Origin: Megalonaias nervosa
Taxonomy: Eukaryota > Mollusca > Bivalvia > Unionida > Unionidae
Reading direction: 5' to 3'
Assembly (NCBI GenBank): GCA_016617855.1
Contig: JAECUM010000789.1
Coordinates: 1-64,000 of the forward strand
DNA: 64,000 nucleotides
Shown here: piece after piece, positions 39,716-49,171 of the stretch
Layout: every line of letters starts with the position of its first letter
Numbering within the stretch: position 1 is the stretch's first letter
The notes under the pieces: generated by a model
Seen by the model: only the letters and a program-made list of their open reading frames with translations
What the model was told of the DNA's origin: nothing
Database searches by the model: none
Translations under genes and position numbers: made by a program

Positions 39716-40113
39716 ATGTCATATCATCATGTTAGCGTTACTCTGACTCCTGGTCAGATTAAATAGCTACAATCGGTATCAAAAAAGAATTCGGGAATAA
39801 AAATATTATGGAAATGAGGACAGCTTGCTGGTGGTCCAAATAAACTATCACTGACAGAACGTCAACTCAGGCACTTCAACGACGCCAAACGATCAAAGAC
39901 CGGTGTACGACCTGGTTTGTCTGTGGGTGCCAATAGCGACATTGCCAAGACGGGTGGTATATTTCCACTTCTCGCAGCTATACCAGCGTTGTTACTGCTG
40001 CATCCCTAGCTGTTGCAAAAGCAGTTGGGGATGCTGTTGGAACTGCTGCTGGGATGGCATTAAAGAAAGCAACAGGAAAAGGAATAAAAACTTCAAAAAA
40101 GGGAAAGGTTTAA
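39716..40113 (+). pseudogene. E2 copy of the small hydrophobic-tail protein (broken)
   Basis: This is homologous to 53725-54105. It begins MSYHHVSVTLTPGQIK, then meets a TAG where E1 continues. The 3' half matches GGIFPLLAAIPAL and the GTAAGMALKKATG tail across frame changes. Same position between capsid and protease genes as in E1. Confidence 0.8.
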
Positions 40114-40144
40114 GATTTCCTGGGACACATCGTTGATACTTCCT

Positions 40145-40567
40145 ATGTCCAATTTTGATTTACTTGATGCTGCAGCACGCTTAAACATCAAAAACTTCAG
40201 AAGTGTTTTTATGCGTGATCAATTATCAAAACAACCAAATTGTGTTGAGCCCAGTATCATTAATCTCGATAGAAGCTCTGGTCTAGGTACTCATTGGGTT
40301 GCATACGCGATTGATCCACGTGGAATTATTTATTTTGATTCGTATGGACTGGCACCACTGAAGGAATTTTTAAAATATGTCAACAGCGATCAAATTGCTG
40401 TGCAAAATGCTCCAATCTGGTATTCAACATTACCAACACAGACAATAATTAATCTGCCAATATGCGACCATGAATCACTTGCTGTACTGGATGCTATTTC
40501 AAAATCTTCTGACGCGCCTCATAAAGTTGTACATATGTATACGAGTTCTGTTTTAAATAATCAATAA
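40145..40567 (+). CDS. E2 adenain-like cysteine protease, open frame intact
   Basis: At 140 codons this is the only E2 gene in the window that is still open end to end. It aligns throughout with the E1 protease (53186-53596). The catalytic His is in GTHWVAYAID, the Asp in YFDSYG and the Cys in LPICDHE. The E1 CGRE context is changed to CDHE, so the glycine after the catalytic Cys is lost. In adenovirus-type proteases (family C5) this enzyme matures the capsid. The start is set at MSNFDLL, shared with E1. An upstream in-frame extension to 40133 is short. Survival of this frame may be chance, given its small size. Confidence 0.75.
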   Translation: MSNFDLLDAAARLNIKNFRSVFMRDQLSKQPNCVEPSIINLDRSSGLGTHWVAYAIDPRGIIYFDSYGLAPLKEFLKYVNSDQIAVQNAPIWYSTLPTQTIINLPICDHESLAVLDAISKSSDAPHKVVHMYTSSVLNNQ

Positions 40568-40574
40568 TTGTATA

Positions 40575-41687
40575 ATGGTTAATATTTATGGAAGATCCTC
40601 TGTCAAAGACAAGAAAAAAAAAAAAGATGATATTGATTTATCAAAGTACGCTACTAGAGATGATCTTGCTGATATTATGAACCTCTCTGGAGTTGACCGT
40701 GATGAAATTGTTATTTTTCAGGATAAATACGGTGTTTTAAAGACGAGTAATATTAAGTGGGTTGACATAATTCATAGAGTTCTCGGTGCAACCATGGATA
40801 ATATTCTAGTATTTATTGACATCGGTAGAATCAGAGACTCGATGTATCAATCGCAACTATCAGAAATGAAATAAAAAGTGTTGCTAATCATTTACTATCC
40901 ACCGGTGATACAATGACAGGTGGACTGAACATGAATGGAAATAAGATCGTTGTTTTAAGAGAACCAACAGGTAATGAAGATGTCGCAACAAATATGTAGA
41001 TGATAAAGATACTACAATCGATGACAAATTAACCACACTGCGATCTGAATATGACGTTCACGTGAATGTTTTTAATTGTTCATAGAAATTTTCAAAAACT
41101 TAGTAAAATTGCAGATGATTTCTTTGGAAGTCCAGCAGTCGTTGATATTTAACTCTCTGAAATTAACACAAAACTCAGCGATATTAAAACAGCTATGTCG
41201 GACATTGAAATGATTAATCGACAGTTAGGTGTTAACAGAGATCCTAAATCATGCTCAGAGTTAATCATGATAGCGCAGAGGAATATCGATGATATTAGAG
41301 AAAAACTAGAAGATGTTATCAGCAGAATTCCTAATATCGTTAAAAGAATTAATCTGATTAAAATTCCTCACAAGCAGATCACCAACATGGTATACACAGT
41401 ATCATCAGGATCATCAACATGGTCACAGCAAAATAACACTATCAAACATACCGCGGAAGTCACTGGTGTGTATAGGCTATCCGTGTTCAGCACTGCAAAA
41501 TTTAGTATATTTACCACGTATCCATGGTGTCATTCAACCGATAATTTTTCTGGAACTGTGTCTATTGTGTTAAATCAAGCGGTCGAAAAAACGTTAATAC
41601 TGGAACCATCTGATAAAAAAATTGACCACAGCGTCTTACTGGTGGTGTCTGGAATTTGTCGCTGAAACACCTCAATTGATTACTTAA
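40575..41687 (+). pseudogene. E2 copy of the fibre-like protein (broken)
   Basis: This matches E1 52077-53177: MVNIYGRSS, DLSKYATRDDL, VFQDKYGVLKTSNIK, then, after a TAA at about 40872, the shaft phrase MTGGLNMNGNKI and the head region YTVSSGSSTWSQQNNTIK. The C-terminus TPQLIT before the stop at 41685 matches E1's final residues, reached through a frame change near 41640. The N-terminus has a Lys run from an A-rich tract. Confidence 0.85.
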
Positions 41688-41699
41688 TACTTTATAGTA

Positions 41700-41839
41700 T
41701 ATTATTTCACAAACATTAGATCTAAATTTTGAAAACAAATACAGATATGAACAAGTGTGTTTGTTACAGACCCAACTGAAAAATATCATAGACGAGTATA
41801 AAGTAAAAATAAAATATCGTAGACGTGTCGTTGCTACTG
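41700..41839 (+). pseudogene. E2 two-helix membrane protein, 5' half, split by E1
   Basis: The coiled-coil N-terminal part is recognisable by homology to E1 51530-52066 (KYRYEQV, then a basic RRRVV). It runs directly into the E1 insertion point. The reading frame at 41839 is the frame in which the 3' half resumes at 57427 once one copy of the 5-bp duplication is counted. The 5' end of the gene is unclear because of decay. Confidence 0.8.
41835..41839 (+). other. E1 target-site duplication, left copy (TACTG)
   Basis: TACTG directly precedes the E1 end (AGCAGCAGAGAGG). The identical TACTG directly follows the other end at 57422-57426. Integrase-type insertion with a 5-bp stagger explains it. 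Polintons are usually described with 6-bp duplications; the bases preceding (C on the left, T on the right) do not extend the match. Confidence 0.92.
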
Positions 41840-42118
41840 AGCAGCAGAGAGGCTGGACCCTACAACTTTTTCCTGACCTTATTTTACAAAAATAAAGGTT
41901 CCTACAGGGGCTGAAAAATAAGGTCAATAACGCTAAACCGAACCTCCTAACTTTTATTATTACCATATAGTTTGAAAAACGGATAATAAATCGTTTGGGT
42001 TAGCTCATTTTTGTTATTTTATTTTTGACTTTTTTGTTTTTTAATGTTATAATGCGTTTAGTTTACTTACCGGGTCATTCAATTTTTGTCGTCCACCCTC
42101 TCTGCTGCTATAAATTAA
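41840..42118. repeat. E1 left terminal inverted repeat
   Basis: This begins AGCAGCAGAGAGGCTGGACC and its inner edge is CCTCTCTGCTGCT followed by ATAAATTAA. It is the reverse complement of 57156-57421, except for an extra 13 bp or so (within TTTTTTGTTTTTTAATG) and a couple of single-base differences. The outer and inner 13 bp are inverted copies of each other. The last codons of the ATPase gene reach into its inner edge. Confidence 0.95.
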
Positions 42119-42782
42119 CCAAAGATTTTATCCAGACCTACACGATATCTAGATCTTGGGTCATGTAGATTTATCGTTATAAATCCGAACGGAATAGATT
42201 GTGCTTTTGAAAAGAAGTTTTTAAATTTAATCATGTCCATGTCCCCTGAACACCAAGTATAGTAAATATTCTGCAGGGTATAATTACCTACTCCATTAAA
42301 TGCAGCCAAAATATTACAGTTGTCTCTAATTACCTTAGGTATTTGCGTATATCGTTGTGTAACATAAACCACATCAGTATTTTTATGCCTACCTCGAGAA
42401 AATATTCTAGCTGGATTGGATTGTTTATCCAACATAACATCATCGTACACTACTAAATTATTAATAAGTCCATCTTGATCATCTACAGATGGTGCCTCAT
42501 CGATATCGGTAATAAAATCAATAACATCGTTTCATCTTTGTCCAATATTTTTGCATTTTCATTAAAATCTTTAAGTACCCCATAACACCGCTGATCATCT
42601 ACAGATGGTGCTACCAAATATAACCTATCCCACTTGAGCCATCGCATTATTAGATTAAGCAATAATTGTGTTTTACCAGATCCAGATGGACCTATTATTA
42701 TCATTCTAATAGAATTTGGTAATGCTGGATGGTGCTTTACTGGTTCTTGTTTCCGTGTTGCTGAAAAATCAATTATATCCAT
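42115..42782 (-). pseudogene. E1 genome-packaging ATPase (A32/FtsK-HerA type), one frameshift
   Basis: This ATPase would drive genome packaging into capsids. The first part (42782 to about 42530) has the Walker A motif GPSGSGKT at residues 31-38. In the second part the hydrophobic-acidic Walker B (LVVYDD) and a later YVTQRY segment are in another frame (open 42115-42527). One missing base near 42527-42537, close to GAAACGATG, accounts for the break. At about 220 codons it is close to the size of compact Polinton ATPases. It is the outermost gene on this side and its stop lies inside the terminal repeat. A 20-bp sequence occurs twice in it, at 42476-42495 and 42592-42611, encoding the same APSVDDQ. 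Confidence 0.82.
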
Positions 42783-42794
42783 ATAATAAATAAT

Positions 42795-43294
42795 ATGAAT
42801 TTATATTGTGTTCGATGCAGAGCACCTACCGATACCACTGGATTAATGACAATAACAACAAAAAATAAAAGACGTGCAATTACAGGTAAATGTGTAAAAT
42901 GTGGTACAAAAAATATAAATTTATTTCATCAAAGACAGGTGGAGATATAGCCGCTTCATTAGGGAAATTACCAGGAACCCCATGGGCTAAATACCCCGGT
43001 GAGAAACACCTTCCTGGATATAATTATTGTGGTCCTGGAACCCGACTTGATATCCGACTTGATGATCAAGATCAACCAAGACCAGGAGAGCATCCAGTAA
43101 ATAAGATTGATCAAGCGTGTCATGTTCATGATGTTGCGTATAAAAGTAAGGATTTACAACAACGACATCTCGCAGATGTAAAATTGATTCATGCGTTAAA
43201 TTCTATACCTAACAAATCTGTTAGAGAAAAACTCGCTAGTTTTCTAATAAAAACTGCTATGAAAAGTAAAATAATGCTAGGGGCTGGTAATTAA
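42795..43294 (+). pseudogene. E1 zinc-ribbon plus PLA2-domain protein, frame change at an A run
   Basis: The first 51 codons form a two-CxxC zinc ribbon (C5, C8, C33, C36: YCVRC and GKCVKCGTK), of the type I know as DUF5679 in Polinton-like elements. It stops at 42948. One frame over, from about 42910 to 43294, the chain goes on with FISSKTGGD, LPWAKYPGE-like PWAKYPGEKHLPG, a Ca-loop-like YNYCGPGT and the His-Asp pair of secreted or parvoviral PLA2 (ACHVHDVAY). In parvoviruses this domain helps virions leave the endosome. In related elements ribbon and PLA2 are one protein. The break is at ACAAAAAAT (42906-42914), by loss of one A or by -1 slippage. The start at 42795 follows an AT-only leader. 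Confidence 0.8.
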
Positions 43295-43310
43295 TTATAT
43301 AACTAATATA

Positions 43311-44288
43311 ATGGAATCTGTTTATTATTCCCCGAGAGGATATTGGAGAGGCAAAGCAGCTATTACTAAACTTTCCGAAGCAGCAAAAGTCTCACGTAAT
43401 GTCGCTGCAGCGTGGTTAGCACGACAGGCAATATGGCAGATTTATCTACCACCGCCTAAAAAAATTCAATACGCACATTTTGATGTCAGCGTCCCTAATG
43501 AAGTTCATCAAGCAGATATTTTATTTTTACCACACGATACTATTAAAACACGTGGACGAAAATCACGCACGTATAAATACGCATTAACTGTCGTTGACGT
43601 TGCGAGTAGATATAAAGAAGCGGAACCATTATCAACAAAGACAGCATCTGAAGTTGCATCTGCGTTCGAGCGAATTTATCAGCGAGGACCTTTGCAATGG
43701 CCACAATTATTACAGGTTGATCCTCGTAAAGAATTTCTTGGTACAGTATCATCATTGATGAAGCGACATAACGTTAAAATCAGACAAGGGCATACTGAAA
43801 TTCATCGTGATCAGGCAATCGTTGAACGATTTAATAGAACACTTGCTGAGCGGTTATTTGGGTATGAATACGCAAAGGAAATATCTACAAACTTTAAGTC
43901 CGAAGAGAGATCTCGTGAATGGGTTGCAAGATTACCAGGTGTAATATCTGCGCTAAATAATGAAATTACTCGTGCAACTTCCATGAAACCTTCTAATGCG
44001 ATTACAAAAAAATATATAACCCGTAGCGATAAACAACAACCTTGACCAATATTAGGTAATGTAACTGTAAGATATTTATATGAGCCTGGGGAACTTGAGG
44101 GTGGTAAAAAAAGAGCAACCGATCCCATCTGGAGTGTTACTACACATACAATTTCTGACGTAGTTAGATCCACTGGAAGACCTAAAATCTACAGATTAGA
44201 TTCTACAGCTCCTCAGCGTGGATTTGTACATGAACAATTACAAGTAATTCCTGCGGATACACAATTACCACCACTTTCACTTATGTAA
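43311..44288 (+). pseudogene. E1 retroviral-type (rve) integrase with in-frame TGA
   Basis: This enzyme would insert the element DNA and create the 5-bp duplication. The DDE residues are D69 (QADILFLP), D137 (QVDPRKEF) and E172 (AIVERFN), a spacing close to the classical D-35-E. A helical N-terminal domain (residues 8-45) precedes the core. A TGA at 44043-44045 ends the chain at 244 residues. The same frame then stays open for another 80 codons (GNVTVRYLYEPGELEGG, RPKIYRLD) to 44286-44288. The E2 homologue (63720-64000) conserves this tail and has no stop at that point. The tail is probably a C-terminal SH3/chromo-like DNA-binding domain, so the TGA is likely a disabling mutation, though the catalytic core is complete. 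It overlaps the 3' end of the replicase gene by 12 bp. Confidence 0.87.
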
Positions 44289-47200
44289 ACTGGCACCCCG
44301 ACGTCGATTGCATTCAAGACAGGTCAGCATCACATTATCACGTGTGTGACCTAGATCGCTATTAATTCTATCTACGGTAAATTGTCTTGGATTATTATTC
44401 GAATAATGCCATAACATCTTACAGTTACAGCTTGCACAATCATTATTCTGTCGTTGTTTTAGCGTTATAATAAATTCAGCATCAATATCAAAGTTACGCT
44501 TATTTTTTTTGTCACATTGCTTATAACCCGCTAATTTTTTCTTTATTGCAGCAGTGTCGTTAGTGATTTCCTCAGTTATCACGTAATCTATAATAACCCT
44601 ATGTAGTTGAGATATTCTTCTGACTCGAGAAACTGCAAGATAGACTAAATTCGACCATTCAATCCGATCATCTACAATCCAGATATTTGTATCAGAAATA
44701 GTTAATCCTTGAGATGAGTGAATCGTTATAGCGTATCCTAACGTCCATGGAGATTTATCCATATTCAATGCGCATTCAACAACATCAATAGCAACCAAAA
44801 CAATATCATTCAAGACGAGATTCTGTACCCTTGGTGGAACCAATGCACCAGGAATTTCCACTTGGATATTCTGTCGTCGAGTATCTGCTGGGCGATAACA
44901 TAAAGGTACAGGTAGATCTGAAAACTTTTCTTGTGTAACGTAAATAATTTCTTCTGTAGTTCATCACGAACTATCTTTCTACTTGCGACTATCAAATCAG
45001 CGGGTCTCCATAAAGTCCAAAAATCACTCATCGTAGTTTCTGGAATTACTCCTCGCATTATTTCACATTGTATTTTATCTGGCTGCAGTCTGATTAATCT
45101 TTTAAGTTCTTTCAGCGGTTCATCAATGGCTCTACGGTCATCATTTATTTCTTCATAATAATCTACATGATTCTTCAACCATTTATGTGGAGATTGTCCA
45201 ACAAAAGGTGGTGGTTGACCATGATCGCCACACATTATCACAGCAGTATTCTTTAATAACAACCACTCAAGAAATACTTTTAATACTTCTAACGACACCG
45301 TGCATATCTCGTCCCATATAATATACTTAGGTATATATTTTTCACCCATTCTCTCAGGAGTCCATGTGTCTCGCACCATCTAAAGAAACTATGGTATGTA
45401 CATGATTTTACTCCTCGTTCTTTTATTTCCCTGGCTAATTTATGTGTAGGTGTTAAAACAATTATATCTGAACTATTATTCATAAATAAGTTAATCGCAC
45501 GAGTTGTTTTGCCTGAACCACCGCATCCGTTAAGATAAACAGTCTTATGTCTAGCTACAGGGTCGTATACAGATGGTGCAGATGACTTTGATTCTTGATT
45601 ATTATTTTTGTAATATTTCTCCATAATTTCAACGTCTGCAGATTCAGAATAGCTAAGTATATTTTCTTGCTTTATTCTCCATGTTCCCCATTCACCATCA
45701 CCGAGCAGCGGTTTTAATAAATCCTTATACTTTTTATGTATATAAAATGAATCCGTAGCAACTCTGACAGCATCATTAGGAAATCTATTTATCATCGACA
45801 ATAGATTTATTGAAACATAAGCTAGCATCGAAGATCTTAAATGAGTGAACTGCGGTGAGTCGCCATCAATATAGCTCACAATCGTACCTAGTTTGGTCCC
45901 GTCTGATAAATAAGCATTACATCGGTTTACAAACGTATTTTTTTCCGTTGTATCAGCGATTATAAAATCTAACTCAGCATCGTCCATAATCAATCTTGTA
46001 CAGTGTCGTTTATAATCGTATGAACTACCTTGAGTAAACTTACCAATTATCTTTCTACCAAGATCTTTTGCAAGTTTTTCATCGTCCTTGCATTTACGGT
46101 TATCTTCGTCAAGATCAAGGAATTCTTTCCTGGCATCATCGACAGGCTCTGGTAACCAAACTTGCTTCTGTGGACGATATGATATAATCGCTTCAGTTAC
46201 TCTCAACGATATTGAAATTCCAGCATCAAGAATATACCTCAACAGCACTATCGGTACCCAGTACTTCTCTGAAAAATGTCTTCCAAACCAAATATAGTTG
46301 ATAGGATGAAGATTTTGTGCAAACTCGAATGATTCTACACACGCAAATCCTGTTAATCAAAATCTGGTAGGGATCCGTTTATCGAAACCTTGGTCATCTC
46401 GTGTGATGGATGTCCAAATCTCTTAAAGTATCTAGAACATTCTCCATATCCAAGAAAACTTCCAGGATAACACGCTGCCATATCAACAGAGATAACGTCA
46501 CTATAGTTGTATTTGGTATTCCATAATCCACCGTGTCCATATTCTATACAACTTTTCTGGACATCTTCAATAAATTCCGATCGTGTCGGTTTCCATGAAT
46601 TTTTCTCCTGAGCGAAATGGGCAGCTACTGATGAAACGGTAGAACAATTATTTAATAATTGTCTAACTTTGACATCGTCTGAAGTATATTTCAACGCAAG
46701 ATGTTCCATTTCTTCATGAAGAGATTCTGTACGGTAAATATTACCATTAGGCCGTACAAACTGATCGTAATCATGTTCTGAACTTTGAAATAACCACACA
46801 GATGCAGGGTCACTTTTACTGATATTTTTGATAAAATCAAGTATATGACCATCATAAAATTTAACCGTTCTATCTCGTGGAAATATTGTTACTGCTGAGG
46901 TCCACGCATGCGAATTATGATCAATGATATCTATCGGAGCTCCATTTTTAATGTATTTTGGTTTATATAAAATCTCTCCGGTTAACGTCTTTACTGTTAT
47001 TGGAAATCTTAATTTCTTTTCTAGCTCAGCGACATCTTTGATAGACGCTCCGGTATCTTTAACTGTTTCTGCCCATGTGTTTATTTTTTACGTCTTAAAT
47101 CTGTCAGGCCATTACCACGTATCGCATTTGTAAAATGTTCTGTAACTCGTTCAGCTACACAGTTTATTCTCGACAGTTTCATCGGTTTAAGATTCTTAAC

Positions 47201-47680
47201 ATCAGGTTTATCATTCAGCGGATATATTGCATAGACAACTGCGGTCACTGGATATCCTCGTTCAAAATACGGTCTGTCTATACCAGTCAGTATTCCAGGT
47301 TTGGATTTATTATTTAAGAGAATAATATTGCTTCCCGACTGCACACGGACTGGATCACGCTTATCACGAATAATCCAGATATCGTCATCTGTCTCTACAA
47401 TGAATTTTATTAAAATAAAATATTTTTGATTATCAAGGTGGTTAATAATCATCCTTCCTCGTTTGTCATTCATCACATTGACAACATTTCCAACTCTGAA
47501 TGTTGACCATGTATGAGCCGCACCATCGTCACGAAATTCCTTCTTGGCTTCACGGATACGTTCTGTTATATCTTCATTCGTTAAAGCTAGATCCTGCATC
47601 GAAACACTAAATTTATATTCTGATAGTCTGTCAAGGTCAAATCTAGCAGGGGAAGGTTCAATAACGGATAATTCCTCCAT
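44277..47680 (-). pseudogene. E1 replicase: family-B DNA polymerase - SF1 helicase - HNH, four frame changes
   Basis: This one long gene of about 1,130 codons replicates the element. Order on the - strand: a 199-residue N-terminal region (47680-47081); a region with KFYDGHI and the PolB motif A SVDMAACYPGSF near 46480; the palm motif C region RVATDSFYIHK near 45740; Walker A GCGGSGKTT near 45510; Walker B IIWDE near 45310 and GDHGQPPP near 45215; TIHSSQG near 44715 and LVYLAVSRV near 44645; then an HNH with CASC, FTVDRINSDLGH and LTCLECNRR near 44300-44430. Frame changes at about 47085 (A6), 46355 (T4 region), 45375 and 44930 (A4) each need one extra base. The helicase is Pif1/RecD-like. PolB exonuclease motifs were not clearly seen. 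The protein could act as protein-primed polymerase, but that is inference. Confidence 0.82.
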
Positions 47681-47724
47681 ATAATTAAAACAAATATTTA
47701 AATTGAATTTTTAGTATATATATA

Positions 47725-48027
47725 ATGATTGAAACAAAGAATTACTGCCACTGGCTTAAAATTGGACATACTTCTCCTTGTAACAGAGCATGCGTGAATG
47801 AATTCTGTAGTAACCATATGCAATGTGTTAGACATGGAAGTTTAGGACCAAAACCGTGTATTCAGTGTGGTGCTGGAGTCAGAGGAAAAACTCGATTATC
47901 TGTGAAATGCGGCGGAAAAAAATACAGAGAACTGAAACGTTATTATGACAAAAAAAATGGTAAATCCCCTATAAAAACCGCAGAGGATTATCTGGCCAGA
48001 TTTCAGAATAATGATTTAGACAAATAG
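47725..48027 (+). CDS. E1 small Cys-rich, probably zinc-binding protein
   Basis: At 100 residues, it contains at least eight cysteines and several His: CHWL, SPCNRACVNEFCSNHMQC, PCIQCGAGV and VKCGG, followed by a basic tail. The pattern suggests two or more zinc knuckles. I recognise similar small proteins from Polinton-like elements of invertebrates but know of no assigned function. It is divergently arranged with the replicase, with only 44 bp between the starts, in which TTAGTATATATATAATG abuts the ATG. The E2 homologue at 61174-61437 conserves most cysteines. A DNA-binding regulator is possible. Confidence 0.75.
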   Translation: MIETKNYCHWLKIGHTSPCNRACVNEFCSNHMQCVRHGSLGPKPCIQCGAGVRGKTRLSVKCGGKKYRELKRYYDKKNGKSPIKTAEDYLARFQNNDLDK

Positions 48028-48040
48028 TATTAGTATATAA

Positions 48041-48541
48041 ATGGAGCAAAACGAATTTGTGAAACATCCGATCGTCAAAAATTATGAAGCGTCTCGAGCT
48101 GGTGTTATTAGAAACTGCAGACTGAAAAAACCAGTCGGTAGTCTTGATAATGCTGGTTATTTTAGATTCAATGCTGGAAGAAATAGATATCTATTTCATA
48201 GGTTCAATTTTGAGTGTTATTTTGGATTGATTAAAGACGGATTTGTAGTTGACCACTTGGATGGGAATCCCCAGAATATTCAGCTATCTAACTTGCAAGT
48301 CGTTACACAAAGTCAAAATTCTATACGTGGAAATACAGGAAGGTGTAAAGTATTCGGAAAGAGAGCTATTAAATCCATAAATATAGAAACAGACCAAGAA
48401 ATGACCTTCCCATCAATAAACGCAGCTGCCAGATATTTTGATATACATCCACGATCGGTACAACATGTAGCTGATAAAACATACAAATCTGCAATTTCGA
48501 AAAAATATAATCAACGGGTAATATTTGAATACGTCAAATAA
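48041..48541 (+). CDS. E1 HNH endonuclease-like protein with NUMOD1-type tail
   Basis: At 166 residues, it has a central HNH-like core (FVVDHLDGNPQNIQLSNLQVVTQ without the last few, residues about 67-92) and a C-terminal repeat-like segment (SINIETDQEMTF, INAAARYFDIHPRSVQ) typical of NUMOD1/IENR1 DNA-binding modules of homing endonucleases. The N-terminus (NYEASRAGVIRN) resembles NUMOD4. It lies 13 bp after the Cys-rich gene, with its own TATAA-ATG leader. E2 carries a decayed homologue at 60590-61095 in the same place, so it is a lineage gene and not a chance visitor. It could cut during replication or transposition, or spread itself as a homing gene. Confidence 0.82.
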   Translation: MEQNEFVKHPIVKNYEASRAGVIRNCRLKKPVGSLDNAGYFRFNAGRNRYLFHRFNFECYFGLIKDGFVVDHLDGNPQNIQLSNLQVVTQSQNSIRGNTGRCKVFGKRAIKSINIETDQEMTFPSINAAARYFDIHPRSVQHVADKTYKSAISKKYNQRVIFEYVK

Positions 48542-48584
48542 CTATTTCTTAATAAAAACAGAATTACTGTATATAGTTCGACTG

Positions 48585-48932
48585 TCAGTTTTGCCAAGGT
48601 TTTTGTTTAGCCATAACTACAGTCAAGGGTCCACCTTCACCGTCGCTGCTCTCAGCGTCACTATCATTTTTGACAGAATCAGATAGCATAATCTTTCTTA
48701 ATTGCATTATACGATTGTCCACGATCTTTTTTCTTTCGTACTCGTGAGACAGTTCGGATTTAACCTTTTCGATTGACTGTGCAAGAGGTGCAAACAGCTT
48801 TACCTGATCATCGTTTACCATAGCTAGTGATTCAAGCATAGATTGATAGATTAATTTTATAAATCTGTAGTTTGAAGGTAGGGTATATTTATTATCAAAT
48901 TTTCTCTGTTGCTGTGATTCAAAATCGCACAT
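48585..48932 (-). CDS. E1 small acidic, coiled-coil protein of unknown function
   Basis: At 115 residues, it is predicted helical in residues 40-90 (IEKVKSELSHEYERKK, then LRKIM), with a very acidic Ser/Asp/Glu patch (SDAESSDGEGG) and a basic C-terminal tip. I do not recognise a family. It converges on the HNH gene with 43 bp between stops. No E2 copy is evident in the matching place (59350-60589), where SINE and duplicated sequence lie instead. It might be an early or regulatory protein; there is no direct support. Confidence 0.55.
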   Translation of the reverse strand: MCDFESQQQRKFDNKYTLPSNYRFIKLIYQSMLESLAMVNDDQVKLFAPLAQSIEKVKSELSHEYERKKIVDNRIMQLRKIMLSDSVKNDSDAESSDGEGGPLTVVMAKQKPWQN

Positions 48933-49068
48933 AATTTTCTGAGGGTCGAGATTATCAGATTTTTTATTCCTTTATATTTTAGTTTTTTAATAGCACAGAT
49001 AATATCATTGATGTTTTCATGTTTCATTATATATATATATATTTATATATTTAAAATAAAAAAATATT

Positions 49069-49100
49069 AGCCCCCATGACTTTTTTTGTGTCAGGGGGCT
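49069..49100. terminator. GC-rich hairpin followed by T-rich tract
   Basis: AGCCCCCATGAC pairs with GTCAGGGGGCT across a T7 loop and is followed by GTTTTTGTG. It is the only strong GC-rich stem in an AT-rich spacer. It looks like a transcription terminator or a structural signal. In a eukaryotic setting its role is unclear. Confidence 0.45.
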
Positions 49101-49171
49101 GTTTTTGTGTGATATATGGTTATGAAATATATACAGATGGTTTATGATTTTGATTTTGATTTTGGACGGCA

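Noticed and set aside
35514..42118. Terminal repeats as retroviral LTRs
   Set aside because: They are in inverted and not direct orientation, do not begin TG or end CA, and flank PolB and capsid-type genes.
42905..42915. Programmed frameshift as an established fact
   Set aside because: The slippery sequence fits, but five other single-base deletions in the same region make a lost base or a read error at least as likely. It is kept as a question only.
43311..44045. Integrase ending naturally at 244 residues
   Set aside because: The following 80 codons are conserved in E2 without a stop at that point, so the TGA looks secondary.
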